Assembly (NCBI RefSeq): GCF_947507565.1
Contig: NC_089188.1
Span: 1-64,000 of the forward strand
DNA length: 64,000 nucleotides
Direction: 5' to 3'
DNA from: Oscarella lobularis
Taxonomy: Eukaryota; Porifera; Homoscleromorpha; Homosclerophorida; Oscarellidae
Position numbers and translations under genes: made by a program. Shown in pieces: positions 1 to 9,700 of this stretch (its first letter is position 1; every line of letters begins with the position of its first letter). The notes beneath the pieces are model-generated. The model did no database searches. It was given only the letters and a program-made list of their open reading frames with translations, and was not told the origin of the DNA.

Positions 1-217
1 CCTAACCCTAACCCTAACCCTAACCCTAACCCTAACCCTAACCCTAACCCTAACCCTAACCCTAACCCTAACCCTAACCCTAACCCTAACCCTAACCCTA
101 ACCCTAACCCTAACCCTAACCCTAACCCTAACCCTAACCCTAACCCTAACCCTAACCCTAACCCTAACCCTAACCCTAACCCTAACCCTAACCCTAACCC
201 TAACCCTAACCCTAACC

Positions 218-258
<41 letters not shown>

Positions 259-330
259 CCCTAACCCTAACCCTAACCCTAACCCTAACCCTAACCCAAC
301 CCTAACCCTAAACCTAAGCCTAAAACACTC
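1..330. repeat. Telomere, CCCTAA repeats (chromosome left end)
   Basis: About 48 tandem CCCTAA hexamers fill bases 1-296 with only one inserted base (a CCCTAAA unit near 235-241). Bases 297-330 hold degenerate variants such as CCCAACCC, AACCTAAGCC and TAAAACAC. The C-rich strand reads 5'->3' inward, as expected when the window begins at a chromosome end with TTAGGG at the 3' overhang. TTAGGG is shared by animals, many fungi, diatoms and others, so it does not fix the species. Confidence 0.98.
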
Positions 331-843
331 TACCCCAACTCCTAAACACCTGCCCCAAAGTCAAACACTTAGAACTTTTTCATGTCAAATATTTTCTACA
401 GAAGATATAGGTCCATTCAATAGCTCTTTTCATTCTCTTTCCAACGGTGTATCACTTGTCATTAACTTTTTCAAATCAAAGAATTTGTACAGAAGATATA
501 GGTCCATTCGAAAGCTCTTTGAAAGCTCTATCCAACGGTGTATCATATGACCCAGTCACCCAAGTGGGTACATCTTTTAACCCTAACCCTAACCCCAACT
601 CCTAAACACCTGCCCCAAAGTCAAACACTTAGAACTTTTTCATGTCAAATATTTTCTACAGAAGATATAGGTCCATTCAATAGCTCTTTTCATTCTCTTT
701 CCAACGGTGTATCACTTGTAATTAACTTTTTCAAATCAAAGAATTTGTACAGAAAATATAGGTCCATTCGAAAGCTCTTTGAAAGTTCTATCCAACGGTG
801 TATCATATGACCCAGTCACCCAACTGGGTACATCTTCTAACCC
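331..843. repeat. Two tandem 260-bp subtelomeric units separated by telomere hexamers
   Basis: The units start at 336 and 596 (offset 260) with CAACTCCTAAACACCTGCCC and end at about 580 and 840. They differ at only a few positions. Between them lies a short CCCTAACCCTAACCC tract. Each unit contains two related halves about 91 bp apart, both carrying CAGAAGATATAGGTCCATTC and later TCCAACGGTGTATCA. The short open frame across 538-810 uses GTG as start and is not supported as a gene. Confidence 0.93.
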
Positions 844-1080
844 TAGGTTGGGCTAAGCTGGGCTAGGTTGGGCTAAGCTGGGCTAGGTTGGGCTAAGCTG
901 GGCTAGGTTGGGCTAAGCTGGGCTAGGTTGGGCTAAGCTGGGCTAGGTTGGGCTAAGCTGGGCTAGGTTGGGCTAAGCTGGGCTAGGTTGGGCTAAGCTG
1001 GGCTAGGTTGGGCTAAGCTGGGCTAGGTTGGGCTAAGCTGGGCTAGGTTGGGTTAAGTTGGTCTAAGCTGGGCTAAGTTA
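841..1080. repeat. 20-bp G-rich array GGTTGGGCTAAGCTGGGCTA
   Basis: About 11.5 copies of a 20-bp unit made of two 10-bp halves, GGTTGGGCTA and AGCTGGGCTA, degenerating after about 1045. The plus strand is G-rich here, whereas the adjoining telomere is C-rich on the same strand. The regular GGG runs could form G-quadruplexes. Confidence 0.95.
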
Positions 1081-1975
1081 GACAATGTTACGCAGGCGCT
1101 TAAGTAGTAGGCGGTGCTTTTCCAAGCGGAGTGTAGCAACGTTTAGCAAGATCAACCGCTATTAACACCCGCGGTTCTCTTACTTTTCGAGAGTGCTTTA
1201 TCACTTTTATAGAAATTATATGTTTTGATGAAGAGAAATGATTTAATGGTAATGTTTTTCGTTTGCTAAGTAGACTTCTTTAGAGTCTAATTTAGCGCTA
1301 TTTTTTATTGTTTTTAGGTTTCCCGGCGTTTTCTTCTTGTTTGAAGGCAATCGCTGCTAAAAGAAAGCATTTAACAACGTTGCAAATTAAAGCGCGAGCT
1401 CGGTTTGGCTTTTTGAGGCGTTTAGAAAACATACAGCTAAAAGTCGGGTTTTCTCAATCTTTTTTGCTTTTGTTTTTTGCGGTGGTCTTCGCCTTCGCTT
1501 TTAGTTCGGTTTGGCGCGGCGAGTTTGGTTTACGATGCGCGATTGTGGCGTACAAATGGTTTTCAGTCGGCGATTCCTTGCAAGGGGCCTCACCCACGTG
1601 CGCGATTATCGCGTTCTTTTGAGACAGGCTGTTTTTTGGGTGCGTTAGGGGCTTTTCGCGCGGCGCGAAGACTTCGGCGTGTTTTAGACCGCGCGGACGA
1701 CTTAGGCGAGGAAAGAGACGGCGTTTCTTTGCTTTTTTCTTTTTTGCAACGCGCTGGGGGTGTTTCTGCTTGATCGCGTCACCTTGGGCGTTTTCTTACC
1801 TTTAGCTTTGTTGCCGTCGCTGCGAAATAGGCCCTTGTGCTTCGTTTCTTCATTTACCAGCGAAGATCCCAACGAGGGGCCTCATCTCCATCCGAGTACC
1901 CCATTGCGGGGCCCCAGTTGCTAAAGGTGATAGCGCGCTGCTTTCTTCGTCTTCGTCGACGTCTTCTTTCCGCTT
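1081..1975. other. Non-repetitive region without a convincing gene
   Basis: The sequence becomes unique and CG-richer from about 1300. A possible 69-nt intron lies at 1249-1317 (GTAATG to TTTTTAG) after a seven-codon ATG frame at 1228-1248, but the downstream frame stops after eight codons. Open frames at 1308-1622 and 1477-1773 show no motif. I cannot support a coding gene here; it may be the 5' part of the unit below. Confidence 0.4.
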
Positions 1976-2374
1976 TTGCTCCGTTTTTTTACTGCGCGTG
2001 ATCACCTTATAACACTGCGCGTGCTCATCGACATAAGCGAAGATGGCGAGGTTTTCTCCTTACGTTCTCAACGGCGAGTACGAAGAGTGAATCGTTTGGA
2101 CGTTTTCGTTACTCAGCGATGGATATCGAACGATTGTCGGCGTTTCAGGCGACGATTTTGCTCTTATCGCGAGCGCCACGCGTCTCAGCGAAGGATTTCG
2201 TATTCCTTCTCACGACGCCCCGAAGATTTACACGCTGTACGTTGGAATTTTCCGACAAAGGTGACAAGTCGACTTGTTTGTGTGCATTTTAGGACTGATT
2301 CGACGATCCTCGGCTGCTGTGGCTTTCAAGGCGATTGTCTGACGTTGAACAAACGCTTGGCATCACGACTTCAG
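1976..2374 (+). CDS. Candidate exon, unknown protein
   Basis: An open plus-strand frame runs to CAG|GTAAGA, a good 5' splice site at 2374/2375. No ATG opens it, so it would be an internal exon whose 5' border is unknown. Near its end the translation contains WNFPTKV, which matches WKFPTKV in a minus-strand exon at 6399-6549; the DNA is similar too (TTGGAATTTTCC against TTGGAAGTTTCC). That match is the main reason to take the frame seriously. It is Arg-rich before the match and Cys-containing after it ([10 protein letters not shown]). No family is recognised. It may be a decayed exon of the subtelomeric gene family. Confidence 0.35.
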
Positions 2375-2763
2375 GTAAGAAGGAGCCACTAGCTGCATCA
2401 CCACGTCAATCGTCCGTGTATAGACGTATAAATATGCCCACCCATCATGAGTTCAAGTTCCGTTGCTAGAATACTTTCGACGATTCTTAAAATACGTACA
2501 ACGTCATTGCACGGCTGGACAGTGAATGTAATCACTGACACTTATTCTATTTGTATTAACAGATTTTTTGTCAGGCAAAGGTGCCATCTACAGTTTCGAT
2601 CCCGTTGGATAACATATCAAAGAGAAGTCTTTTGAGCTGGACAGTGGAGGACAAGCAGCGAATCTTCTCTAGCCTTTTCTACACAATCAAGTCAGTATAA
2701 ATTGAAAGGGAAATATTCTAAAACCTTACATTGATTAGGCTTTGCGTTTTGTGTGTTCTATAG

Positions 2764-3008
2764 GGGAGAAATGGGAGCAGAATCAACAGCATCAGGGTAT
2801 AGAATTATATCAGTCTTATCACTCCTTTTTGATTTTTTTTCAAAGTAGGAGCACTCAATTGGAGGGAGAGATGGCGAAGGAGAAGGCAAAGGTCGCAAAT
2901 GGAAGGGAGGAGGGGTTCACTAGGAAGAAGGAGAAGCACGTGAAGGATCGATATCGTCAGGTATCGGAAATGCTTTTCAAACCCTTCCCGCACTGTTATA
3001 CATTGTAA
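2764..3008 (+). CDS. Two-exon charged-peptide gene fragment
   Basis: Acceptor TTCTATAG precedes exon 2764-2796, a 52-nt intron follows (GTATAG to AAAGTAG, 2797-2848), then exon 2849-2960 ends CAG|GTATCGG. With this intron removed a single frame stays open: MGAESTASG from an ATG at 2771, then STQLEGEMAKEKAK, ending KDRYRQ. If the last donor is not used, the frame closes at 3008. The product is very rich in Lys, Glu and Arg and is probably helical. The second exon is homologous in frame to the amplified exons at 53270-53950 (GTHLEG there, STQLEG here). The function is unknown and the first exons are not identified. Confidence 0.45.
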
Positions 3009-3039
3009 ATAGTACGAAACCTTGATTATTAATAATTGT

Positions 3040-3160
3040 TTTGACGTCAGTATTGTAATCCGCTTGAGTCACGTGCGTACGTTAGCGCGCTTGACTCGCT
3101 TTTGCGAATGAATGGAAAATGGCTCAAAACGACGGATTCGAAGTTCGAGCGACGTCAAAG
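3040..3160 (+). promoter_or_regulatory. Promoter module A (CRE, E-box, TTAGCGCGC) and exon 1
   Basis: TGACGTCA lies at 3042-3049, CACGTG at 3070-3075 and GTTAGCGCGC at 3081-3090. An ATG at 3108 begins MNGKWLKTTDSKFERRQ and runs to a consensus donor, AAAG|GTGAGT, at 3160/3161. The same order and spacing occur in modules B, C and D, three of which read on the minus strand. CRE and E-box sites bind bZIP and bHLH dimers in animals and fungi; binding here is inferred. Exon 1 is 53 nt and ends in phase 2 if the first ATG is used. Two other ATGs overlap in other frames. Confidence 0.6.
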
Positions 3161-4041
3161 GTGAGTATTGAGTAGTTTAGAGCCTTTTGGGCCGTTCACG
3201 ACGGTGCAAAACGGTCGAAATCGCGGCGTCGCGTCGCCAACGTGCGACGCGCATCTCGAAGTACGATCGAATCGTTTCGATCTGACGCAGAATAGTGTTT
3301 TCGAAACGTTTCGAAGCGTTTCGCTGCATTCCGTGGCGTATTTCGAGCTATGTACGATGTTTTTTTATACGTGAAAAGGGGCGTGGCCCTTAACTTTCGT
3401 GCTCACTCTACGGCAAACGGCGTATCGTACGCCGTCGACGAACCCAAATTCGAAAACTAAATTATATAGGCTTTCGATCGATATTATGTTCGTCGCCGTA
3501 CGTCGCGTCCTAACGGCGCAGCGGCGTCGTAAAGGGTTGAGTGATTTCGACGCACGCAAGTAGCCGTGTTTATAATATTCGACACGTTTTTATGTCGAAA
3601 ATTCGCCAATTTCGACGCGGTTCTTAACCAATCTTGTAGAGTCGTCAATGACGATTTGATTGGTCTTGGTCCGGTCGCCGAGCGATGTTTTGTGACGAAA
3701 CGGCGTCCATTTAAAGTTATTTCGTCGCGAATGAGAAATTTCGAAATTGTTTTTCAATTTTCTCCGTCCCGTGATTGAATTCGTCCACGTTTTTTTGTGT
3801 AAAGGAATTCTATTAGGTTGTATTTGAGGGGCGAAAAGGTTTAGTGGCCATTGGCCAAAAATTTGAGTAAAAATTCCACTCGAAAAGTTTTTGGCTTTTG
3901 GTACATCTTTGCGCTGTTTTAAAAGTGTCTTCCCGTGGTCGGATCGAGCCAAGATTTGATATCTGGTCTCTCTGACCCCGGAATTTTTGGTAGCCAAAGT
4001 TTGGTTGCCATAGCAACAAATTTGTTTATTTTTTTAAATAG
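3161..4041 (+). other. Long intron 1 of element A
   Basis: The segment runs from GTGAGT at 3161 to TTTTTTTAAATAG at 4041. Most of its 881 nt can be aligned by eye with the first intron of gene C (55293-56177) read in the opposite orientation. That includes GGCGTGGCCCTTAACTTTCG, a CGGCAAACGGCGTATCGTAC block and GGTCAGAGAGACCAGAT near the 3' end. Open frames inside it on either strand are broken in one of the two copies, so I treat the whole as intron. Confidence 0.5.
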
Positions 4042-5175
4042 ATGTATTTGTATCAAGCGGGCCATAAGGGCCGCGTGGCCCGGAGGAGTGAACAATTTTT
4101 GAAAGCGATGGTCGAAAAAGCGATCGTGCGACGCTTAGAAGTGAGTAGAGCGACAATCGTGGTCTCGCGCGCGATTTGTGCCTATTTTTTTATTTTTAGA
4201 AGACCCGTCCCCGCAGCAGATGTGGAAAAGGACGTATTTCCAATCGTCTCCTCTCGTTTAGCTTTCGTCAGTTTGAGAGACTTACAGGCGGAGAGGAGGA
4301 GGACATTTACTCATGTGTATGAAGATGGACAAATGCCCTTCGTTTTCTATAGAGAACGATGGACTATAGAGTTCGTTTTCTATAGAGAACGATGGACTAT
4401 AGAGTTCGTTTTCTATAGAGAACGATGGACTATAGAGTTCGTTTTCTATAGAGAACGATGGACTATAGAGTTCGTTTTCTATAGAGAACGATGGACTATA
4501 GAGTTCGTTTTCTATAGAGAACGATGGACTATAGAGTTCGTTTTGTATAGGGAACGATGGACTATAGAGTTCGTTTTCTATAGAGAACGATGGACTATAG
4601 AGTTCGTTTTCTATAGGGAACGATGGACAATAGCCTTCGTTTTCTATAGAGAACGATGGACTATAGAGTTCGTTTTCTATAGAGAACGATGGACTGTAGA
4701 GTTCGTTTTCTATAGGGAACGATGGACTATAGAGTTCGTTTTCTATAGAGAACGATGGACTATAGAGTTCGTTTTGTATAGAGAACGATGGACTATAGAG
4801 TTCGTTTTCTATAGAGAACGATGGACTATAGAGTTTGTTTTCTATAGAGAACGATGGACTATAGAGTTCGTTTTCTATAGGGAACGATGGACAATAGCCT
4901 TCGTTTTCTATAGAGAACGATGGACTATAGAGTTCGTTTTCTATAGAGAACGATGGACTATAGAGTTCGTTTTCTATAGGGAACGATGGACTATAGAGTT
5001 CGTTTTCTATAGAGAACGATGGACGATTGCCTACGTTTTCTATAGAGAACGTAGGACGATTGTCTTGGTTTTCTATAGAGAACGATGGACAATAGCCTTC
5101 GTTTTCTATAGAGGACGTTGGACAATTGCTCTTCTGTTAGGTATGTTTGTCGTTGAAATGTTTGTGGTATTTTAG
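4042..5175 (+). CDS. Open frame with 24 in-frame 11-residue repeats
   Basis: A 377-codon frame starts at ATG 4042, directly after an acceptor-like TTAAATAG. Residues 1-98 are unique and basic; residues 100-363 are 24 copies of FVFYRERWTIE; the tail is LLLGMFVVEMFVVF. No repeat has an indel. Some substitutions are silent (AGA/AGG), others change F to L, I to V, E to A or W to R. A 59-nt intron-like stretch (4141-4199, GTGAGT to TTTTTAG) lies inside; removing it would break the repeat frame. The segment after it (PAADVEKD) resembles DPYADVE, an alternative-frame reading of gene C exon 2. No known domain. It could be a real repeat protein or a minisatellite that happens to be open. Confidence 0.35.
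   Translation: MYLYQAGHKGRVARRSEQFLKAMVEKAIVRRLEVSRATIVVSRAICAYFFIFRRPVPAADVEKDVFPIVSSRLAFVSLRDLQAERRRTFTHVYEDGQMPFVFYRERWTIEFVFYRERWTIEFVFYRERWTIEFVFYRERWTIEFVFYRERWTIEFVFYRERWTIEFVLYRERWTIEFVFYRERWTIEFVFYRERWTIAFVFYRERWTIEFVFYRERWTVEFVFYRERWTIEFVFYRERWTIEFVLYRERWTIEFVFYRERWTIEFVFYRERWTIEFVFYRERWTIAFVFYRERWTIEFVFYRERWTIEFVFYRERWTIEFVFYRERWTIAYVFYRERRTIVLVFYRERWTIAFVFYRGRWTIALLLGMFVVEMFVVF
4339..5130. repeat. 33-bp minisatellite, 24 units
   Basis: The unit begins TTCGTTTTCTATAGAGAACG and ends ATGGACTATAGAG, 33 bp in all, 24 times without length change. It contains the palindrome TCTATAGA and an imperfect dyad CGTTTTCTATAGAGAACG. Variants occur in patches (GGACAATAGCC near 4626 and 4890) and become frequent in the last four units. 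Confidence 0.97.
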
Positions 5176-5298
5176 ACACCTCCTATAGACGCCTTCCGAT
5201 TGTAGTTCTTTCTTCAGGGAATGTTCGTTTTCTTTGTATTTACTCTTGGAATTATTGCATTATTATTTCTAATTGGGCGTTTTCCTTTTTTCTTTTAG

Positions 5299-5339
5299 GC
5301 TCTGATCTCTATATGATTGCTATGTGTAAGAGATATTGA
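5299..5339 (+). CDS. Candidate short terminal exon, plus-strand gene
   Basis: Acceptor TTTTTTCTTTTAG at 5298 is followed by a short frame (after two bases) reading SDLYMIAMCKRY and then TGA at 5337-5339. The paralogous position at 54200-54240 reads SYLYVIGMSKRY and stops at the same codon, so the frame is kept through about five substitutions. The exon start phase needs two upstream bases. AATAAA occurs downstream at 5588 and 5622. I infer the end of a plus-strand gene converging on the minus-strand gene at 5600-6660. The upstream coding exons are not firmly linked. Confidence 0.35.
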
Positions 5340-5599
5340 TAGAAGGCGAGGAGCTGGATTTTTAAAAGGTAAGTCATCACCGTCACCACCATCAAAATTG
5401 ATTATATGTCTTCATTCATATGGCACACAGATAAGAAAAGATTCAGCAAAATGGAAAATGACTTTATTTGTCTTGCTTTGCAGTACGTAATAATTTTTTA
5501 TTAGCACTAGGCGCATAATACAATCACGCGCTCGCGTCTCACGTGGTCCTAGTTAGGCGCGTGGAAAGTAGATAGGGCGGCATACACAATAAAGTAGAG

Positions 5600-5994
5600 T
5601 GAGTCATGTCAAATTTTATTTGAATAAAGTCCCGGATGTAGATACAAAATTTAAACAGAGTTTCCCCTCTCCTCCATCCACCCCCTCGCCCCACATGGGA
5701 GGCAAGGCCAGGTGGGCACCTGCTGTGAGTCAAAGGACTCGTGGGGTCACTCCATACTCCCCCGCGGAGGGTGAGCCCGTTTAACCTCCTGGCTCCGAGC
5801 CTTGGACTGTGAAAGTGGCAGCTGGGATGTCAGTCCACTCACAGGTGCAATTCCAAGGGGCGTCACTGATTTACCCGCCAGTGCTCTGCCTTACGCGGGG
5901 AGGCAACTCGATAGCCTCTGCAGAGGTATGGCCTATTTATCGCTCTTGGCCACAGAGGGATGGCTGCGTCTGCCTCGTCGGATTGGAGGAACAA
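5600..5994 (-). CDS. Terminal exon with 3' UTR of a minus-strand gene (left copy)
   Basis: On the minus strand an acceptor (ACCGTGTAG) opens an exon at 5994. The phase-0 frame begins LFLQSDEADAAIPLWPRAIN, passes RPYLCRGYRVASPRKAEH and stops with TGA at 5863. About 260 nt of 3' UTR follow, with AATAAA at 5620-5615. The right copy (54505-54901) is almost identical; the single coding difference is CGA against AGA, both Arg. Similarity falls abruptly just beyond the poly(A) signal, which supports this as the transcript end. No family is recognised. The opposite-strand open frame over 5809-6069 is a shadow. Confidence 0.6.
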
Positions 5995-6039
5995 CTACAC
6001 GGTAAAACAATTGACAAAGGGGAAAACAAAGAAAAGTAC

Positions 6040-6082
6040 CTGGCGTCCGCCAAAGTCTTGAGCGAATAAACGTCTCGAACAA
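6040..6082 (-). CDS. Penultimate 43-nt exon of the left minus-strand gene
   Basis: Acceptor GTCTTTAG at 6083 and donor CAG|GTACTT at 6040 bound 43 nt. Read in phase 2, the exon codes CSRRLFAQDFGGRQ after a shared first codon and ends in phase 0, which joins the terminal exon without a stop. The right copy at 54947-54989 codes CSGRLSTRDFGRRQ with the same length and splice sites. The 45-nt intron GTACTTTTC to GTGTAG is nearly the same in both. Confidence 0.55.
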
Positions 6083-6084
6083 CT

Positions 6085-6333
6085 AAAGACATCTTAAAAA
6101 TAAAACCTATGAATAGAATCCGTACTACATACTGTAACTCTTTTCATCGATCCTCGCTCTTCCTATTGTGTTTGTCCTCCTCCCATATCCATTCCCATAC
6201 GTTCTCCTCTCTCTTCCAATAGCCTTCTCCTAACCGAAAGAAATTAAAAATGAAACCTAAGAATAGAATCCGTACCTCATACTGTAACTCCTTTCATCGA
6301 TCCTCGCTCTTCCTACTTCCTACGAATGTCTTC
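6085..6333 (-). pseudogene. Two related exons with stops (c and d)
   Basis: Minus strand: exon c (6333-6276) follows TTCCTTTTAG and ends GAG|GTACGG. A 46-nt intron leads to exon d (6229-6129) after TTTCGGTTAG. Both exons end with the same block (AAGAGCGAGGATCGATGAAA then GAGTTACAGTATG), so one arose from the other by duplication. In exon d the donor is shifted to GTAGTACG. Every frame of exon c meets a stop; the frame entering from exon b ends at TGA in its second half. Either the protein ends here and exon d, 6040-6082 and 5600-5994 are 3' UTR in this copy, or the copy is decayed. Confidence 0.45.
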
Positions 6334-6398
6334 CTAAAAGGAAGGAAAAGATGTTAGGGAATCATTGAAAAATGATCTCTACTGTCTACGTTACTTAC

Positions 6399-6549
6399 CT
6401 TGTGATGACGTCGGCATCGACGAAAGTCGGTGCTGGCGACGATTCCAGGGGAGTAGTGACGACATCAGAAATCATAGGCCAAATACGTCTAAGAAAATTT
6501 GAAGAGAGGTTCACTTTGGTGGGAAACTTCCAAGGCGCCGATTGTCCTT
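6399..6549 (-). CDS. Open 151-nt internal exon (b)
   Basis: Acceptor CCTTCCTTTTAG and donor ACAAG|GTAAGT bound 151 nt on the minus strand. The phase-1 frame is open throughout: SAPWKFPTKVNLSSNFLRR, then IWPMISDVVTTPLESS, PAPTFVDADVIT. The other two frames have stops. It joins exon a (6615-6657) in phase. WKFPTKV recurs at the plus-strand exon near 2240. The product looks soluble, Pro- and Ser-rich towards the end; no family is recognised. Confidence 0.55.
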
Positions 6550-6614
6550 CTAAAAGGAAGGAAAAGATGCTACGGAATCATTGAAGAATGATCGCTCCTA
6601 TCTACGTTACTTAC

Positions 6615-6657
6615 CCGAGAAATTAACCCCATCACCACCCACACCCATATAATCTAC
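6615..6657 (-). CDS. 43-nt internal exon (a)
   Basis: Acceptor AATTTTCTCTAG and donor CTCGG|GTAAGT bound 43 nt. In phase 0 it reads VDYMGVGGDGVNFS plus one base, which combines with exon b to continue the open frame. The intron between a and b (65 nt, GTAAGTAACGTAG to CCTTCCTTTTAG) is a close copy of the intron after exon b, showing that the intron-exon border region was duplicated. Upstream lies the 3'-most unit of the 154-bp array. Confidence 0.5.
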
Positions 6658-6708
6658 CTAGAGAAAATTAATTAGAAGTGATGATTCAACAAGCTAAAAC
6701 TACATCAC

Positions 6709-9700
6709 TTACCATCGATCCCCCCTAGACACCCTCCCTCCTCCTGATCATAATTCCTTCCTTCCCACTCGCGTCCCTTGCTCGTATCCTTCCTCCTTAC
6801 ACCCTTACACACCTAAAAAATGAATTAGAGACTTCTCAATAGCTACAACTCTACCTATATCACATACCTTTGCTCCCTCGATAGTCATCCTCCCTCCTGA
6901 TCATAATTCCTTCCTTCCCACTCGCGTCCCTTGCTCGCATCCTTCTTCCTTACACTCTTACACATCTAAAAAAACAAATTGGAGACTCCTCAATAACTAA
7001 AACTCTACCTACATCACATACCTTTGCTCAATTGATAGTCGTTCTCCCTCCTGATTGCTTTTCCTTCCTTCCCACTCGTGTCCCTTGCTCGTATCCTTCT
7101 TCCTTACACTCTTACACATCTAAAAAAACGAATTAGAGACTCCTCAATAACTAAAATTCTACCTACATCACATACCTTTGCTCCCTAGATAATCGCCATT
7201 CCTTCTGATTTTTTTCCCTTCCTTCTCATTTGCGTCCCTTGCTTGTATCCTTCTTCCTTAAACTCTTACACATCTAGAAAACGAATTAGATACTCCTTAA
7301 TTACTAAAACTCTACCTCCATCACATACCTTTGATCCTTTGATAGTCATCCTCCCTCCTGATCATAATTCCCACTCGCGTCCCTTGCTCGCATCCTTCTT
7401 CCTTACACTCTGACACATATAAAAAAACAAATTAGAGACCCCTCAATAACTAAAACTCTACCTACATCACATACCTTTGATCCTTTGATAGTCATCCTCC
7501 CTCCTGATTGATTTTCCCTCTTTCCTATTCGCGTCCCTTGCTTGTATCCTTCCTCCTTAGACTCTGACACATCTAAAAAAACGAATTAGAGACTCTTCAA
7601 TAACTAAAATTCTACCTATATCACATACCTTTGATCCTTTGATAGTCATCCTCCCTCCTGATTGTTTTTCCCTCCTTCCTATTCGCGTCCCTTGCTTGTA
7701 TCCTTCTTCCTTAAACTCTTACACATCTAAAAAAACGAATTAGAGACTCCTCAATAACTAAAATTCTACCTACATCACATACCTTTGATCCTTTGATAGT
7801 CATCCTCCCTCCTGATTGTTTTTCCCTCCTTCCTATTCGCGTCCCTTGCTTGTATCCTTCTTCCTTAAACTCTTACACATCTAAAAAAACGAATTAGAGA
7901 CTCCTCAATAACTAAAATTCTACCTACATCACATACCTTTGATCCTTTGATAGTCATCCTCCCTCCTGATCATAATTCCTTCCTTCCCACTCGTGTCCCT
8001 TGCTCGTATCCTTCTTCCTTACACTCTTACACATCTAAAAAAACGAATTAGAGACTCCTCAATAACTAAAATTCTACCTACATCACATACCTTTGATCCT
8101 TTGATAGTCATCCTCCCTCCTGATCATAATTCCTTCCTTCCCACTCGCGTCCCTTGCTCGCATCCTTCTTCCTTACACTCTGACACATATAAAAAAACAA
8201 ATTAGAGACCCCTCAATAACTAAAACTCTACCTACATCACATACCTTTGATCCTTTGATAGTCATCCTCCCTCCTGATTGATTTTCCCTCTTTCCTATTC
8301 GCGTCCCTTGCTTGTATCCTTCCTCCTTACACTCTGACACATCTAAAAAAACGAATTAGAGACTCTTCAATAACTAAAATTCTACCTACATCACATACCT
8401 TTGATCCTATGATAGTCATCCTCCCTCCTGATTGTTTTTCCCTCCTTCCTATTCGCGTCCCTTGCATGTATCCTTCTTCCTTAAACTCTTACACATCTAA
8501 AAAAGCGAATTAGAGACTCCTCAATAACTAAAATTCTACCTACATCACATACCTTTGATCCTTTGATAGTCATCCTCCCTCCTGATCATTATTCCTTCCT
8601 TCCCACTCGTGTCCCTTGCTCGTATCCTTCTTCCTTACACTCTTACACATCTAAAAATACGAAATAGAGACTCCTCAATAACTAAAATTCTACCTACATC
8701 ACATACCTTTGATCCTTTGATAGTCATCCTCCCTCCTGATCATAATTCCTTCCTTCCCACTCGCGTCCCTTGCTCGCATCCTTCTTCCTTACACTCTGAC
8801 ACATATAAAAAAACAAATTAGAGACCCCTCAATAACTAAAACTCTACCTACATCACATACCTTTGATCCTTTGATAGTCATCCTCCCTCCTGATTGATTT
8901 TCCCTCTTTCCTATTCGCGTCCCTTGCTTGTATCCTTCCTCCTTAGACTCTGACACATCTAAAAAAACGAATTAGAGACTCTTCAATAACTAAAATTCTA
9001 CCTACATCACATACCTTTGATCCTTTGATAGTCATCCTCCCTCCTGATTGTTTTTCCCTCCTTCCTATTCGCGTCCCTTGCTTGTATCCTTCTTCCTTAA
9101 ACTCTTACACATCTAAAAAAGCGAATTAGAGACTCCTCAATAACTAAAATTCTACCTACATCACATACCTTTGATCCTTTGATAGTCATCCTCCCTCCTG
9201 ATTGTTTTTCCCTCCTTCCTATTCGCGTCCCTTGCTTGTATCCTTCTTCCTTAAACTCTTACACATCTAAAAAAACGAATTAGAGACTCCTCAATAACTA
9301 AAATTCTACCTACATCACATACCTTTGATCCTTTGATAGTCATCCTCCCTCCTGATCATTATTCCTTCCTTCCCACTCGTGTCCCTTGCTCGTATCCTTC
9401 TTCCTTACACTCTTACACATCTAAAAATACGAATTAGAGACTCCTCAATAACTAAAATTCTACCTACATCACATACCTTTGATCCTTTGATAGTCATCCT
9501 CCCTCCTGATCATAATTCCTTCCTTCCCACTCGCGTCCCTTGCTCGCATCCTTCTTCCTTACACTCTGACACATATAAAAAAACAAATTAGAGACCCCTC
9601 AATAACTAAAACTCTACCTACATCACATACCTTTGATCCTTTGATAGTCACCCTCCCTCCTGATTGATTTTCCCTCTTTCCTATTCGCGTCCCTTGCTTG

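Noticed and set aside
538-810. 90-codon frame in the 260-bp subtelomeric unit
   Set aside because: Non-ATG start, runs through telomere hexamers, absent as a whole from a single unit.
1308-1773. Two overlapping frames of about 100 codons
   Set aside because: Overlap each other, have no recognised motif, homologue or firm splice sites.
3590-3997. 135-codon minus-strand frame with MATKNSGVRETRYQ
   Set aside because: The paralogous sequence in gene C is open in a different frame and this one is broken there; it lies in the intron of element A.
5600-6050. Structured non-coding RNA (SRP, telomerase or tRNA type) in the highly conserved 395-bp block
   Set aside because: I looked for SRP, tRNA box B and telomerase template motifs and found none; a terminal exon with 3' UTR explains borders and AATAAA.
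5809-6069. Plus-strand frames conserved in both terminal-exon copies
   Set aside because: They are conserved because the DNA is almost identical; splice sites, stop and AATAAA all favour the minus strand.
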